Positions 1 through 8,300 of a stretch of 64,000 nt of DNA are shown here, one piece after another (positions within the stretch are counted from its first letter, which is position 1; each line of letters begins with the position of its first letter). The translations under genes were made by a program, and so were the position numbers. This stretch comes from CBDFKJ01 sp965248805 (GTDB taxonomy: Bacteria > Pseudomonadota > Alphaproteobacteria > UBA6615): assembly GCA_965248805.1 (NCBI GenBank), contig CBDFKJ010000006.1:62001-126000 (forward strand), written 5' to 3'. The notes beneath the pieces were generated by a model. That model was not told the DNA's origin and made no database searches. It saw only the letters and a list, made by a program, of their open reading frames with translations.

Positions 1-2
1 AC

Positions 3-242
3 GACTGGGCGTGCACCGATCTACCGGCGGCCGAGGGCGAGACGCCAATCGGCAGGGAGTTCATCAAGGAACGGTGCGAAAAGAGCGTAGACGGGCTCAG
101 CTACAATGTTGAGAGCAGATACTACTTCAAGCCGGGTCAGGGATTATTCGACCCGCACACGCGCAAGCCCACGGTCGGCGAAGGCGAATTCGAAAGCTGG
201 GCACGGCTCGAAGCCATTCAACTTGATGCCGCTCGGCCGTAG
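3..242 (+). CDS. C-terminal end of an unrecognised protein
   Basis: An open frame enters from the left edge and ends at TAG 240-242, giving 79 residues with no start in the window. The segment is polar, with several Tyr, Phe and Trp residues and two Cys, and no membrane segment; I do not recognise a family. Its stop codon lies within the 8-bp target duplication of the IS1595 element, so the insertion left the reading frame intact but moved the gene about 1 kb from its downstream terminator. Confidence 0.5.
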   Translation, partial: DWACTDLPAAEGETPIGREFIKERCEKSVDGLSYNVESRYYFKPGQGLFDPHTRKPTVGEGEFESWARLEAIQLDAARP

Positions 243-247
243 AAAAA

Positions 248-1276
248 GGCTCAATTCGCGAAGCGTATGCGTAGTGGCAGACTGTTCCCCGATTGGCGTG
301 GGAGATCAGGCAGATGGATCGCGAGCGGTTTCGCGACTGGTTTTCGCATGTTGATGAGTTGACGGCGGCGCAGCGCAAGGAGGTCGCGGCGGTGTTGTCG
401 GAGCTGTCGGAGGGCGCAGCCTCGCTGGCGGCGATCGAACTGGGCGTGGACGACGAGCGGTGCTGTCCTCATTGCGGCGGCGGCGGGGCGGTGTCGCGGG
501 GCAAGGCACGCGGTCTGCGTCGCTATCGCTGCAAGGCCTGTGGGAAGACATTCGGCGCGCTCACCGGCACGGCGCTGTCGGGCCTGCACCACAAGGAGCG
601 CTGGCTGGCCTTCGGCGCGTCGCTTGCCGAAGGCGAGACGATACGAGAGGCTGCCGAGCGCTGCGGGATTGCGCCGAGCACGGCGTTTCGCTGGCGCCAC
701 CGCTTTCTGGAGGCGGTTCGGCAAGCGCCGGACCGGCTTGCCGGGATCGTCGAGGCCGACGAGACCTTCGTTCTTGAGAGCCGGAAGGGAGAGCGGAAGC
801 TGGACCGCAAGCCGCGCCGGCGCGGCGGCAAGGCCCGCAAACGCGGCCTCTCGCGCGAGCAGGTGCCGGTCCTGGTCGCCGCCGACCGAGCCGGCGCGAC
901 CCTCAGCCATACCCTGCCCGCTCTCAACGCAGACAGCGTGAAGGAGGCGCTGGAGCCGGTCGTCGCCCGCGATGCCTTGCTCGTCTCCGACGCCAACCGC
1001 TGCTATCCGCCCGTCGCGGCGGCGCTCGACATCCCTCACGAGAGCATCAACGGCGCCGCCGGCGAGCGGGTCCGCGGCGCCCTGCACATCCAGGCGGTCA
1101 ACAGCCGCCACAGCCAGATCAAAGGCTTCCTGCGAGGCTTCCACGGCATCGCTACCAAGTACCTCGACAGCTATCTCAGGTGGTTCCATCTCATCGAACT
1201 CGGCGACCGGCCGTCCCCGAGAGCCTGTCTCCAAGCGGCGATGGCTAAACCATGCCTACGGTTTGCGAATTGAGCC
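248..1276 (+). mobile_element. IS1595-family insertion sequence, complete
   Basis: The element is 1029 bp. Imperfect terminal inverted repeats begin GGCTCAATTCGC at 248 and, on the opposite strand, at 1276. It is flanked by a perfect 8-bp direct repeat, TAGAAAAA at 240-247 and 1277-1284; 8 bp is the usual duplication for this family. It carries one transposase gene. It landed between the stop codon of the upstream gene and the A-run next to the hairpin at 1286-1297. The intact duplication suggests a recent, unrearranged insertion. Confidence 0.93.
314..1273 (+). CDS. IS1595-family transposase
   Basis: A 319-residue transposase of the IS1595 (ISXO2-like) group. A zinc ribbon lies near the N-terminus (CPHC at 51-54, CKAC at 73-76), followed by a helix-turn-helix-like segment and the catalytic core with VEADET, SDANRCY and the conserved C-terminal NSRHSQIKGF stretch. 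ATG 314 is preferred over the upstream TTG at 293 because a GGGAG ribosome site precedes it at suitable spacing. The stop lies inside the right inverted repeat. The frame is intact, so the element may still be active. Confidence 0.92.
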   Translation: MDRERFRDWFSHVDELTAAQRKEVAAVLSELSEGAASLAAIELGVDDERCCPHCGGGGAVSRGKARGLRRYRCKACGKTFGALTGTALSGLHHKERWLAFGASLAEGETIREAAERCGIAPSTAFRWRHRFLEAVRQAPDRLAGIVEADETFVLESRKGERKLDRKPRRRGGKARKRGLSREQVPVLVAADRAGATLSHTLPALNADSVKEALEPVVARDALLVSDANRCYPPVAAALDIPHESINGAAGERVRGALHIQAVNSRHSQIKGFLRGFHGIATKYLDSYLRWFHLIELGDRPSPRACLQAAMAKPCLRFAN

Positions 1277-1279
1277 TAG

Positions 1280-1300
1280 AAAAAAGCCGCTAGCGGCGCT
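1280..1300 (-). terminator. Rho-independent terminator of the cytochrome c gene
   Basis: The palindrome GCCGCTAGCGGC (1286-1297) is followed, in the minus direction, by a run of six T (complement of the A-run 1280-1285). It lies just beyond the stop of the minus-strand cytochrome c gene. The IS1595 insertion abuts the T-run but leaves it complete, because the A-run is part of the target duplication. Confidence 0.6.
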
Positions 1301-1312
1301 AGGTTTGCCGCG

Positions 1313-1822
1313 TCAGTTGGCAAACGGGGCGCACGAGACGTGGCCGGCGCCGAAGTAGAATTCGCACTCCTCCAACGTCGGGTCGCCACGGCCTAAAATC
1401 CAGGCGATCACATAGTCTGCGACGGCCTCGATCTCCCTTTCGCTGAGGAAGGCGCGGGTCCGGTTCGGCTTTTGGTCCCCGATTTCGGCCTCGGTGACGC
1501 CGTAACAGCTCGTCGCCGGATCGTCCGTATAGGCGTTGCGGAAATGGTACGGCATTCTGGACTCGGGCCGACCGCAGCGGATGGTTTCGACCAAGGCCGC
1601 CCTGTCCAGCTCGGCGGGTCGCAGGGCGGGGCCGGGGTTGTCCATCGCGTAGTCGCCGTCGCCGGCCCAGCCGTGGCACAGGGAGCACTCCGCTTTTCGC
1701 TTGATGACGCGTAGCCCCAAATCGACGTCCTGGGCGCTGGCCTGTTGCATAGACACGGCCAGAAACGCCGCCACCAGGACTATCGCCCCAACCACGGTTG
1801 GCGTCCGCAGTCTCGAATGCAT
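1313..1822 (-). CDS. Periplasmic class I-type cytochrome c
   Basis: A 169-residue secreted protein with an N-terminal signal peptide ending near the AQASAQ-like site at residue 30 and one haem-binding motif CSLCH at 46-50. The rest resembles small c-type cytochromes: a conserved Met/Tyr stretch around RMPYHF that could supply the distal Met ligand, and a C-terminal helix (EIEAVADYVIAWIL) typical of the c-type fold. Two extra cysteines near the C-terminus could form a disulfide. It probably carries electrons in the periplasm; the partner is unknown. A pentapeptide-repeat gene lies 21 bp upstream on the same strand, so the two may be co-transcribed. Confidence 0.8.
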   Translation of the reverse strand: MHSRLRTPTVVGAIVLVAAFLAVSMQQASAQDVDLGLRVIKRKAECSLCHGWAGDGDYAMDNPGPALRPAELDRAALVETIRCGRPESRMPYHFRNAYTDDPATSCYGVTEAEIGDQKPNRTRAFLSEREIEAVADYVIAWILGRGDPTLEECEFYFGAGHVSCAPFAN

Positions 1823-1843
1823 CTCGACCCTCCTACGTGATCT

Positions 1844-2605
1844 CTAGGGGTGGTAGGTATTGTCGGGCATGAGCGCGCCCTTGAAAATGGTGTCGGTCTG
1901 ATCGGCGTTGGGCAGCTTCGCTGAAAGCAGCCGGGTGAAGCTAAAATCCGCCTCGGTTAGGTTGGCCTCGGCGAGATCGGCGCCATAGAGATCGGAGTGC
2001 ATCAGCACTGCGCGGCGCAGATTGGCGCCCAACAAATTGGCACCGACAAAATACGCACCGACGGCATCGACACCCTGCAAATCAGCCTGAAACAAGACCG
2101 CCTCGTGCAAGTTGGTGCCGACCAGCGTCGCTTTCGGCAACTTCGCCTGGTTCATCCGCGCTGCCTCCAGGTCCGCGTTGGTCAAGTTCGCGCCCTCCAG
2201 GTTGGCAAGGATCAGTCGAACACTGCCCATAAGCGCATTTGTCAGGTCGGCCTCTGTGAAATCGGCACGGCTCGCCTCGGCCTCGAAAAGCATGGACTCC
2301 TGCAAGTTGGCGCCGCGCAGATTGGCGAGCGTCAGTATCGCCTTGTTGAGGTTGGCCCCGAACAGGTTGGCGCCCGACAGGTCAGCGCCGCGCAGATCGG
2401 CGCGATGAAACGTCGCGTCCGCAAGATTGGCCCCGGAGAGATTAGCCCCGGCGAGGATGCGCCGTTTGAGGTCGGCGCCGGCCAGTTCGCACCCGGGACA
2501 GTCTATGGTCTCCTCGGCGAGGAACGCTTCGCGATCGCCGGCAGCGGCCGCGACGGTCCAGACAAGCGCCGCGAACAAAAGGGTTATGCGGATGGTGAAG
2601 CTCAA
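1844..2605 (-). CDS. Secreted pentapeptide-repeat protein
   Basis: About 253 residues: a signal peptide followed by long runs of A(D/N)LXX pentapeptide repeats (GANLSGANLADATF, RGADLSGANLFGANL and so on), which fold as a right-handed quadrilateral beta-helix. Two cysteines sit just before the repeats (CPGC). I prefer the TTG start at 2605 because CAGGAG lies just upstream and the protein then begins directly with a signal peptide; the frame extends further upstream to 2674. The molecular role of secreted pentapeptide proteins is generally unknown. It lies 21 bp before the cytochrome c gene, suggesting a shared transcript. Confidence 0.82.
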   Translation of the reverse strand: MSFTIRITLLFAALVWTVAAAAGDREAFLAEETIDCPGCELAGADLKRRILAGANLSGANLADATFHRADLRGADLSGANLFGANLNKAILTLANLRGANLQESMLFEAEASRADFTEADLTNALMGSVRLILANLEGANLTNADLEAARMNQAKLPKATLVGTNLHEAVLFQADLQGVDAVGAYFVGANLLGANLRRAVLMHSDLYGADLAEANLTEADFSFTRLLSAKLPNADQTDTIFKGALMPDNTYHP

Positions 2606-2718
2606 AGGACTCCTGGAGCGCGTCGTGTAGAAGAGGCTGCGAGCATCGTGGCTGCAGTCTAGGGCATTCCGCACTAATTTGGTATCCCCACCGGCCGACG
2701 CGTTGTGGCGCTGAAATG

Positions 2719-2748
2719 CAACGGGCCCGCCGTGTGGCGGGCCCGTTG
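2719..2748 (-). terminator. Strong hairpin terminator
   Basis: A perfect 13-bp stem (CAACGGGCCCGCC at 2719-2731 with its complement at 2736-2748) and a 4-nt loop follow the stop of the small minus-strand gene at 2770. The T-tract beyond is weak (ATTT), so termination may be only partly Rho-independent. Confidence 0.65.
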
Positions 2749-2769
2749 GGGGCCGGTGCGGAGGCTGGA

Positions 2770-3012
2770 CTAGCCTTCGACCTTGACGATAAAGGTGGCC
2801 GCCAAGTCGCCCTCAACGTCGGCGAATTCGATCATGACCGTATCGCCCACTGCGATGCCCTCGTACTTGGCGCCGCCGAGGGAATACCGCGTGCCGTCCT
2901 CGATCACGATCTCACCGCCGGCTTCGTCCAGTTCCGTGATCTTGCCGGTGACCTCGTCCGCTTTTGCGATCCCAGCCGCGCCGAACATTGCAAGCGCCGC
3001 GACGGGCGCCAA
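2770..3012 (-). CDS. Small secreted protein, DUF1344-like
   Basis: An 80-residue exported protein whose mature part (TGKITELDEAGGEIVIEDGT onwards) resembles small alphaproteobacterial DUF1344 proteins with a short beta-barrel. The start is uncertain. The TTG at 3012 has GGGAGG about 15 bases upstream but removes the positively charged part of the signal peptide. The same frame continues upstream as an ATA codon followed by TRNWLAPVAALAMFG, which would be a better signal peptide. It is a single-gene unit ending at the 2719-2748 hairpin. Function unknown. Confidence 0.6.
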   Translation of the reverse strand: MAPVAALAMFGAAGIAKADEVTGKITELDEAGGEIVIEDGTRYSLGGAKYEGIAVGDTVMIEFADVEGDLAATFIVKVEG

Positions 3013-3191
3013 CCAATTGCGCGTTATTACCTCCCGAGGTGTTTTGATCTCCGTTGGCTGCCGCGCCGGCCGCCGGACCTTCGGCGGCGGCGGGCCAACC
3101 AGGGGTGCAGATGGACCCGCCGACCGCGGAATTCAATAGCCATCGGCGCAAAAAGTTTGGCGTTTCCGCAGGTTGACGGCGAGCCCCGGTA

Positions 3192-4380
3192 CTAAGGGTC
3201 GATGGACAACTCGAATGGATAGTCGAGCCGTTCCTGCTGCGCCGCGAACACGACGTCGAGTGTCGCGGGCCGGCCCGATACCGCCATGGTACCGCGCCAT
3301 CGCTCGGGGTCGTCGCTCGCCTCGATACGTACGTTGTTTGTCGCCAGAGCGTTCCCGTCTTCGTCGCGCGGTACAAACTGGACAATGCGATCGCGCGGGC
3401 CTGCGAGGTCGAGTTCCAACTCGCCCCCATGGACGCCGACCAGACGAACATCGAGGCCGCTGTCATGCGTGCCGCGATTGCCGAGTTCTGAGACGTCGAG
3501 GGTCAAGTGGCCGAGTTCGGTGGGAAGGCGCACCACGAGCCTTCCCTGCAGTCCGATCGGCGTCATGCCGCTCAGAGCGTCGCTCGCTTCCGCGCTGAAC
3601 CAAACCGAATCCTCCAGGCGATCCTCGCCGTAAGCGTCGCTTAGGGTCGCATACGTGCGCCAGGCGTGGGGCAACCGCTCGTCGGTTTCGGCGACCTGTA
3701 CGGACTCGATCTCGATTTCGAGCGCCGACAGATTGCCGGCGAACGCTGGGTGACCTGGCGCGCGGACGGCGATCTGGCCGTGCAACAAGCCCATCTGCGC
3801 GCCCAAATTCAGCGGACAGAGTTGGAAAGGTTGCAAGCCGGTATCGCCGATTCCGCTTTCGCAAGCGGCACCGGGTTCGGCCTGGGCGACGGCTTGCTCG
3901 AATGCCTGCCGGTCGAGCGACGAAACGGCGAATGGCTGAGGATAATCCCACCGTGCAAACTCGGGCGTGACGGGGCTGATCTCGAAGTTAAACCGGGTCT
4001 CCCGCGTTGAGTGCCCGTGCGGCCAGCAGGCGGTCGGTGCGGCCGCTGATGTCGTACTTTATCGTCCCGTCGGCGCTGTCACCGAGGACGACGCGCAATT
4101 CAGGCGCCGAGACGGTTTGGCTCTGGAACGGCGCCTCGATGCGATAGCTCTTCGTTGCCGTGGGCAGGCGCAAAACGATGTGCCCTTGGACGGACGCTAT
4201 GCCGCTCAGCGTTGCGCCGGGCTCCAGACGAACAGCCTTGGACCCGGCGAGTATGGGCACACGAACAAAGTTATCGTTGCGAAAGAGCATTCCGTCGGCC
4301 GGATCGAGGTCACCACCGAGCGCGTTCCGCTCGGCCCCGCAGGACTCCTCGCGCAGCAAGTTCCGGCCGTCGCGGTTTAC
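3192..4380 (-). pseudogene. Broken gene for a tandem-domain protein of unknown function
   Basis: Two minus-strand frames belong together. The upstream part (4380 down to 3988) ends at a stop after RALNAGDPV. Moving by one base at about 3990 gives ETRFNFEISPVTPEF, which continues open to 3192. The joined protein contains two similar segments, each with a GLQGRLVVRLPT- or SVQGHIVLRLPT-type strand pair, suggesting a duplicated beta-rich domain. The N-terminus is missing because IS1182 copy 1 begins at 4381. Frameshift plus truncation indicate a dead gene. I do not recognise the family. Confidence 0.6.
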
Positions 4381-4563
4381 CAGCCCGTTGACGAAGTCCG
4401 GCGTGTCTGATTCTGTCTGAACATAGAGATTTAGACGGGCGTCGTGCGATGGCATTGAGACGACAGAGCGAGGTTCAGGGTGACCTCGTGGTGACATGGG
4501 CGGAGATGCCGCGTTCGCCTGGACTGAACCGCTCCGGGTTTGGCGGAGGCCATTTTGTTTGAG

Positions 4564-5469
4564 TCACGCCGCCATGTCTGACTGCTTCAGCATGGCGTAG
4601 TGGCGTTCCTCGGCTTCGGCCGGCGGGATGTTTCCGATGGGCTCCAGGAGCCGCCGGTTGTTGAACCAATCCACCCATTCCAGAGTAGCGAGCTCGACGG
4701 CCTCGAATGAGCGCCACGGCCCGCGCCGGTGAATGACCTCGGCTTTGTAAAGACCATTGATGGTCTCGGCCAGAGCATTGTCATAAGAGTCGCCGACGCT
4801 GCCCACCGAGGGTTCGATGCCCGCTTCCGCCAGGTGCTCGGTATATTTGATCGAGACATATTGGCTCCCTCTATCGCTGTGATGGATCAGCCCACCGCGA
4901 TGGACGGGTCGCCGCGCATGAAGCGCTTGTTCCAGGGCATCGAGAACAAAGCCGGCATGGGCTGTCCGGCTCACCCGCCAGCCGACGATGCGGCGGGCAT
5001 AGGCGTCGATGACAAAGGCGACATAGACGAAGCCAGCCCAAGTGGCCACGTAGGTAAAGTCCGAGACCCACAGCCTGTTCGGTGCCGGAGCGTGGAACTG
5101 GCGATTGACCTTGTCGAGCGGGCAAGGCGCGGCCTGGTCGCTGACTGTCGTGCGGATCGGCTTGCCGCGGATCACCCCTTGCAAGCCCATCTCCCGCATC
5201 AGCCGCTCAACAGTGCAGCGAGCGACATCGAAGCCTTCCCGCTGCAATTGTCGCCACACCTTGCGAACGCCGTAGACACGGAAGTTCTCTTTGAAGACGC
5301 GTCGGACCTCGACCTTGAGAGCCATATCCCGTTTCGCCCGTGCCGACAGCCTGGCCGGATCGCGCCGCCTGGCCACATGGTCGTAGTAGGTCGACGGGGC
5401 GATCGGCAGCACCTTGCAGATCGGCTCGACCCCGTGCGCCTCGCGGTGATCGCCGATGAACGCGATCAT
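4564..5469 (-). CDS. IS3-family transposase OrfB (integrase core)
   Basis: A 301-residue rve-type integrase. An HTH_21-like region (YGVRKVWRQL) precedes the DDE core, with the acidic residues in WVSDFTYV, HHSDRGSQY and NALAETINGLYK. The start ATG overlaps the OrfA stop (ATGA at 5466-5469), the typical IS3 arrangement in which a frameshift yields an OrfAB fusion transposase. The frame is complete and the catalytic residues are present, so the element may be functional. Confidence 0.92.
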   Translation of the reverse strand: MIAFIGDHREAHGVEPICKVLPIAPSTYYDHVARRRDPARLSARAKRDMALKVEVRRVFKENFRVYGVRKVWRQLQREGFDVARCTVERLMREMGLQGVIRGKPIRTTVSDQAAPCPLDKVNRQFHAPAPNRLWVSDFTYVATWAGFVYVAFVIDAYARRIVGWRVSRTAHAGFVLDALEQALHARRPVHRGGLIHHSDRGSQYVSIKYTEHLAEAGIEPSVGSVGDSYDNALAETINGLYKAEVIHRRGPWRSFEAVELATLEWVDWFNNRRLLEPIGNIPPAEAEERHYAMLKQSDMAA

Positions 5470-5792
5470 GGCTTGAACCGGCGGTCGAGCTCCGCCTGGG
5501 CAAAATAGGCGCTCGCCTTGCGCAGGATCTCGTTGACCTGCCGGAGGTCGCGGTTCTCCCGCTCCAGGGCTTTCAGCCGCTCGGCGACCTCGCTGGGGAC
5601 GCCGGCGCGCACGCCGCTATCGCGCTCGAACCTCTTCACCCACTCATTGAGTGTCTGCGCCGTGCAGCCGATCTTCCCAGCTATCGAGGAAACAGCCGCC
5701 CAACGCGAGGCGTGTTCGCCCTCGTGATCCACAACCATCCGCACCGCACGGGCGCGAACCTCAGAAGAAAACCTGTTCCTTGTCTTGCTCAT
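5466..5792 (-). CDS. IS3-family OrfA (helix-turn-helix protein)
   Basis: A 108-residue protein of the HTH_Tnp_1 type: an N-terminal DNA-binding helix-turn-helix (FSSEVRARAVRMV ... TAQTLNEWVKRFE) and a C-terminal leucine-rich coiled coil (RLKALERENRDLRQVNEIL) used for multimerisation. It recognises the IS ends and, fused to OrfB by frameshifting, forms the transposase. Its stop overlaps the OrfB start. Confidence 0.9.
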   Translation of the reverse strand: MSKTRNRFSSEVRARAVRMVVDHEGEHASRWAAVSSIAGKIGCTAQTLNEWVKRFERDSGVRAGVPSEVAERLKALERENRDLRQVNEILRKASAYFAQAELDRRFKP

Positions 5793-7157
5793 AATGGCTC
5801 CACTTTCTCAAGAGTTGGAGCCTCCGCCAAACCCGGAGCGGTTCAACACGCGTTTTCCGACCGGCTGCATGAGTTGCTGACCGAGTCTGGCTTTGACGGC
5901 TTCGTGGAGGCGACGTGCAAGCCATACTACGCACCTCGGATGGGGGCTCCTTCGCTGCCGCCGGGGCGTTATTTCCGGATGCACATGATCGGCTATTTCG
6001 AGGGCATCGGCAGCGAGCGCGGCATCGCTTGGCGCTGTTCGGATTCGCTGTCGCTTCGCGCGTTTCTGCGGTTGGCGAACCGGGACAAGGTTCCCGATCA
6101 TTCCTGGTTGTCGAAGACGCGCGGCCGGCTGCCGCACGAGGTCCATGAAAAGGTTTTCGACTGGGTTCTGGCTCTCGTCGCCGCGCGCGGTCTGGTGAAG
6201 GGCGAGCGGATCGGCGTCGACGGCTCGACGATGGAAGCCAACGCCGCCCTGCGAGCCATCGTGCGGCGCGATAGCGGCGAGACCTATCGCGAGATGCTGA
6301 CGCAAATGGCGAAGGAGAGTGGCGTCGAAACGCCGACGATCGACGACCTCGTCCGGCTCGATCGCCGGCGGAAGGGCAAGAAGCTTTCGAACAAGGATTG
6401 GACGAGCCCGACCGATCCTGATGCGAAGATCGCGCGGATGAAGGACGGCACCACGCATCTGGCCTACAAGCCCGAGCACGCGGTCGATCTCGACACCGGC
6501 GTCATCGTTGCGGCACCGATCTATCCAGCCGATGAAGGCGACACGACGACTTTGCCTGGGACGCTGGAGGCGGCCGCGCGCAACCTCGCCGAGGTCGGCC
6601 TGGCTCCAACACGGGCAGAGCCCTGCAGTCTCGTTGGCGACAAGGGCTATCATTCACGCGAGGGGCTGAAAGACCTCGACGGCGGCGTCTGGAAAACGCG
6701 GATCTCCGAGCCGGAGCCCGCCAACGGCTATCTGCGCTGGCATGGCGACCAGGCGGCACGTCAGGCTGTCTACGCCAACCGGGCGCGATTGAAGTCCGGC
6801 GTCGCGCGGAACGCCATGCGCAGGCGCGGTGAGATGGTCGAGCGCAGCTTCGCCCATGTCCTCGACCGTGGCGGCATGCGCCGCGCGTTGCTGCGGGCGC
6901 GCGAGAACGTCCACAAACGCTACCTGATCCATGTCGCCGGGTTCAATCTCGGCATTCTGATGCGCGCGCTGTTCGGATCAGGCACGCCGAGGGAGGCTGC
7001 GAGTGCAAAGAGCACCCTTTTGTTCGTTATTCAGTTCGATGCTGCCCTGGCGATCGCCATCGTGGCGAACATCGAAGGCAAACCAGCCATGCTCGTTATC
7101 ATCATCATCGTCGCCCCCAAAACCGATTGATCAAAGCGCGACTTCATCACCGGGCTG

Positions 7158-7763
7158 TTAACGGTTCGCAAACGCGGCGGCCGCGCAAGCGGGCGCTGGG
7201 GACCCGGGCGCCGATGGCGATCCCGCGAGGGCCGAACCAGCGCTGGTCGTTGGACTTCGTGTCGGATGCGCTCATGGACAGCCGGCGGTTCCGCATCCTG
7301 TGCGTGATCGACGACTTCAGCCGGGAGTGTCTGGCCACGGCGGTGGACAACTCGATCTCCGGCGTCCGTGTCGCACGCGAGCTGGATCGGATCGCCGAGA
7401 TGCGCGGCTATCCCTGCATGGTGGTCAGCGACAACGGCACCGAGCTGACATCGAACGCGATCCTGCGCTGGCAGGAGGAATGCGGTGTCGAGTGGCACTA
7501 CATCGCACCCGGCAGGCCGATGCAGAACGGCCTGGTGGAATCATTCAACGGGAGGCTGCGCGACGAATGCCTGAACGAGCACCTGTTCGACAGCTACGGC
7601 CAGGCGAAGAAGATCGTCGAACCTGGCGCCACGACTACAACAACCATCGGCCCCACACGAGCCTCGACGGGCTCACTCCGATGCAGTATGCAACCCGGTC
7701 CCAACAGGACCACAACCGGAACAGATTCTACTCAGCTGTGGGGGCATAACGGGGGCAAGGTCA
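7158..7763 (+). pseudogene. 3' remnant of an IS3-family (IS407-like) element
   Basis: The sequence right of IS1182 copy 1 encodes the C-terminal half of an IS407-group OrfB: RGPNQRWSLDFVSDAL, VIDDFSRECL, VVSDNGTEL and NGLVESFNGRLRDECLNEH. A frameshift at about 7615 moves the rest (YNNHRPHTSLDGLTP) to another frame ending at 7749. The tail GGGGGCAAGGTCA at 7751-7763 resembles the right terminal repeat. The 5' part is missing; IS1182 copy 1 replaced or displaced it. Confidence 0.85.
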
Positions 7764-8118
7764 TCGGTGTTGGCTAATCGCGTCGAAATTTCCGCTGACC
7801 TGATAGACGACCGCTGCACACTCCATACCGGACCTCACTCTGGGAGATCGAGGCGGCTTTTCCTCTGTTTGCGAGCCTGGTCCGCAAGATCCCCTTTGGT
7901 CTGGAATCACAGCGCTTGGGTCCCATCCGCGCCCCATGCCCCCTGGGGGGTGTGCCGAATGGGGATATTTAATCCGGCGGACGCTCGAACGGATCGCGCC
8001 TGAGTGGTACGAAACGCTAGGCGCGCCGTTACCGGCGGTGGCGCGGTGTGCGCAAAAGGGGATGGATGAGGGGACAGCGCCAATCCTTGCTCTGACGTCC
8101 GCAGATTACCGAGATTTC
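7764..8118. other. Region without a recognisable gene
   Basis: 355 bp between the IS3 remnant and the tRNA-Ser gene. Short frames occur but none has coding features I can defend. The part next to 8119 is the downstream flank of the minus-strand tRNA. Confidence 0.4.
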
Positions 8119-8208
8119 TGGCGGATGGGGTGGGATTCGAACCCACGAGGGGCGCTAACCCCTGCCGGTTTTCAAGACCGGTGCCTTCAACCGCTCGGCC
8201 ACCCATCC
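8119..8208 (-). tRNA. tRNA-Ser (anticodon TGA)
   Basis: On the minus strand the sequence folds as a class II tRNA. The 7-bp acceptor stem is GGATGGG with CCCATCC, followed by TGGCCGAGCGG typical of serine tRNAs. The anticodon stem-loop is CCGGTCTTGAAAACCGG with anticodon TGA (reads UCA). A long variable arm and the T-loop GGTTCGAATCC follow. Discriminator G is followed by an encoded CCA (8121-8119). Confidence 0.95.
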
Positions 8209-8300
8209 GCATGCAAGAGAGTTTGTGCCTGTTCATGCGCGTTTTTCTGCGAAGTGATGGCCTAGTCTTCGCCGAACCCCGCGGGCGCATCCGGCGTCCG

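Larger units (their letters stand above)
4525..5845 (-). mobile_element. IS3-family element inserted in IS1182 copy 1
   Basis: A 1321-bp element with terminal inverted repeats TGAACCGCTCCGGGTTTGGC at both ends (4525 and complement at 5845). It carries overlapping orfA and orfB on the minus strand. Comparison with the uninterrupted IS1182 copies shows it entered within CTGGACACGCG and left at least AC duplicated on each side. The terminal TGA/TCA fits the IS3 family. It is younger than the IS1182 copy it splits. Confidence 0.9.
4449..7130 (+). pseudogene. IS1182 transposase, interrupted by an IS3-family insertion
   Basis: The first 25 or so codons (4449-4524) read MALRRQSEVQGDLVV and on, and stop abruptly where the IS3 element begins. 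The remainder (5846-7130) is collinear with the intact 452-residue transposase at 17123-18481, including the catalytic segments GVDGST, GDKGYHS and MVERSF. Apart from the insertion the coding sequence appears undamaged, so inactivation came from the IS3 element alone. Confidence 0.88.
4381..7157 (+). mobile_element. IS1182-family element, copy 1, split by an IS3 element
   Basis: The ends CAGCCCGTTGACGAAGTCC (4381) and the complement of CAGCCCGGTGATGAAGTCG (ending 7157) match the terminal repeats of the copies at 17055 and 51273. The copy is interrupted at 4525-5845 by an IS3-family element; without it the IS is about 1456 bp. The flanks are TTAC and TTAA, not an exact duplication. The left side is the broken tandem-domain gene and the right side an IS3 remnant, so both neighbours were already or have since become defective. 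Confidence 0.9.

Noticed and set aside
251..1234. 327-codon minus-strand frame across the IS1595 element
   Set aside because: Antisense to a well-supported transposase; composition is Arg/Ala-rich without domains.
5808..6653. Long minus-strand frames inside the IS1182 copies (also at 17105-18004 and 51323-52222)
   Set aside because: They are antisense shadows of the transposase gene, repeat in every copy and have no protein features; high GC makes such frames common.
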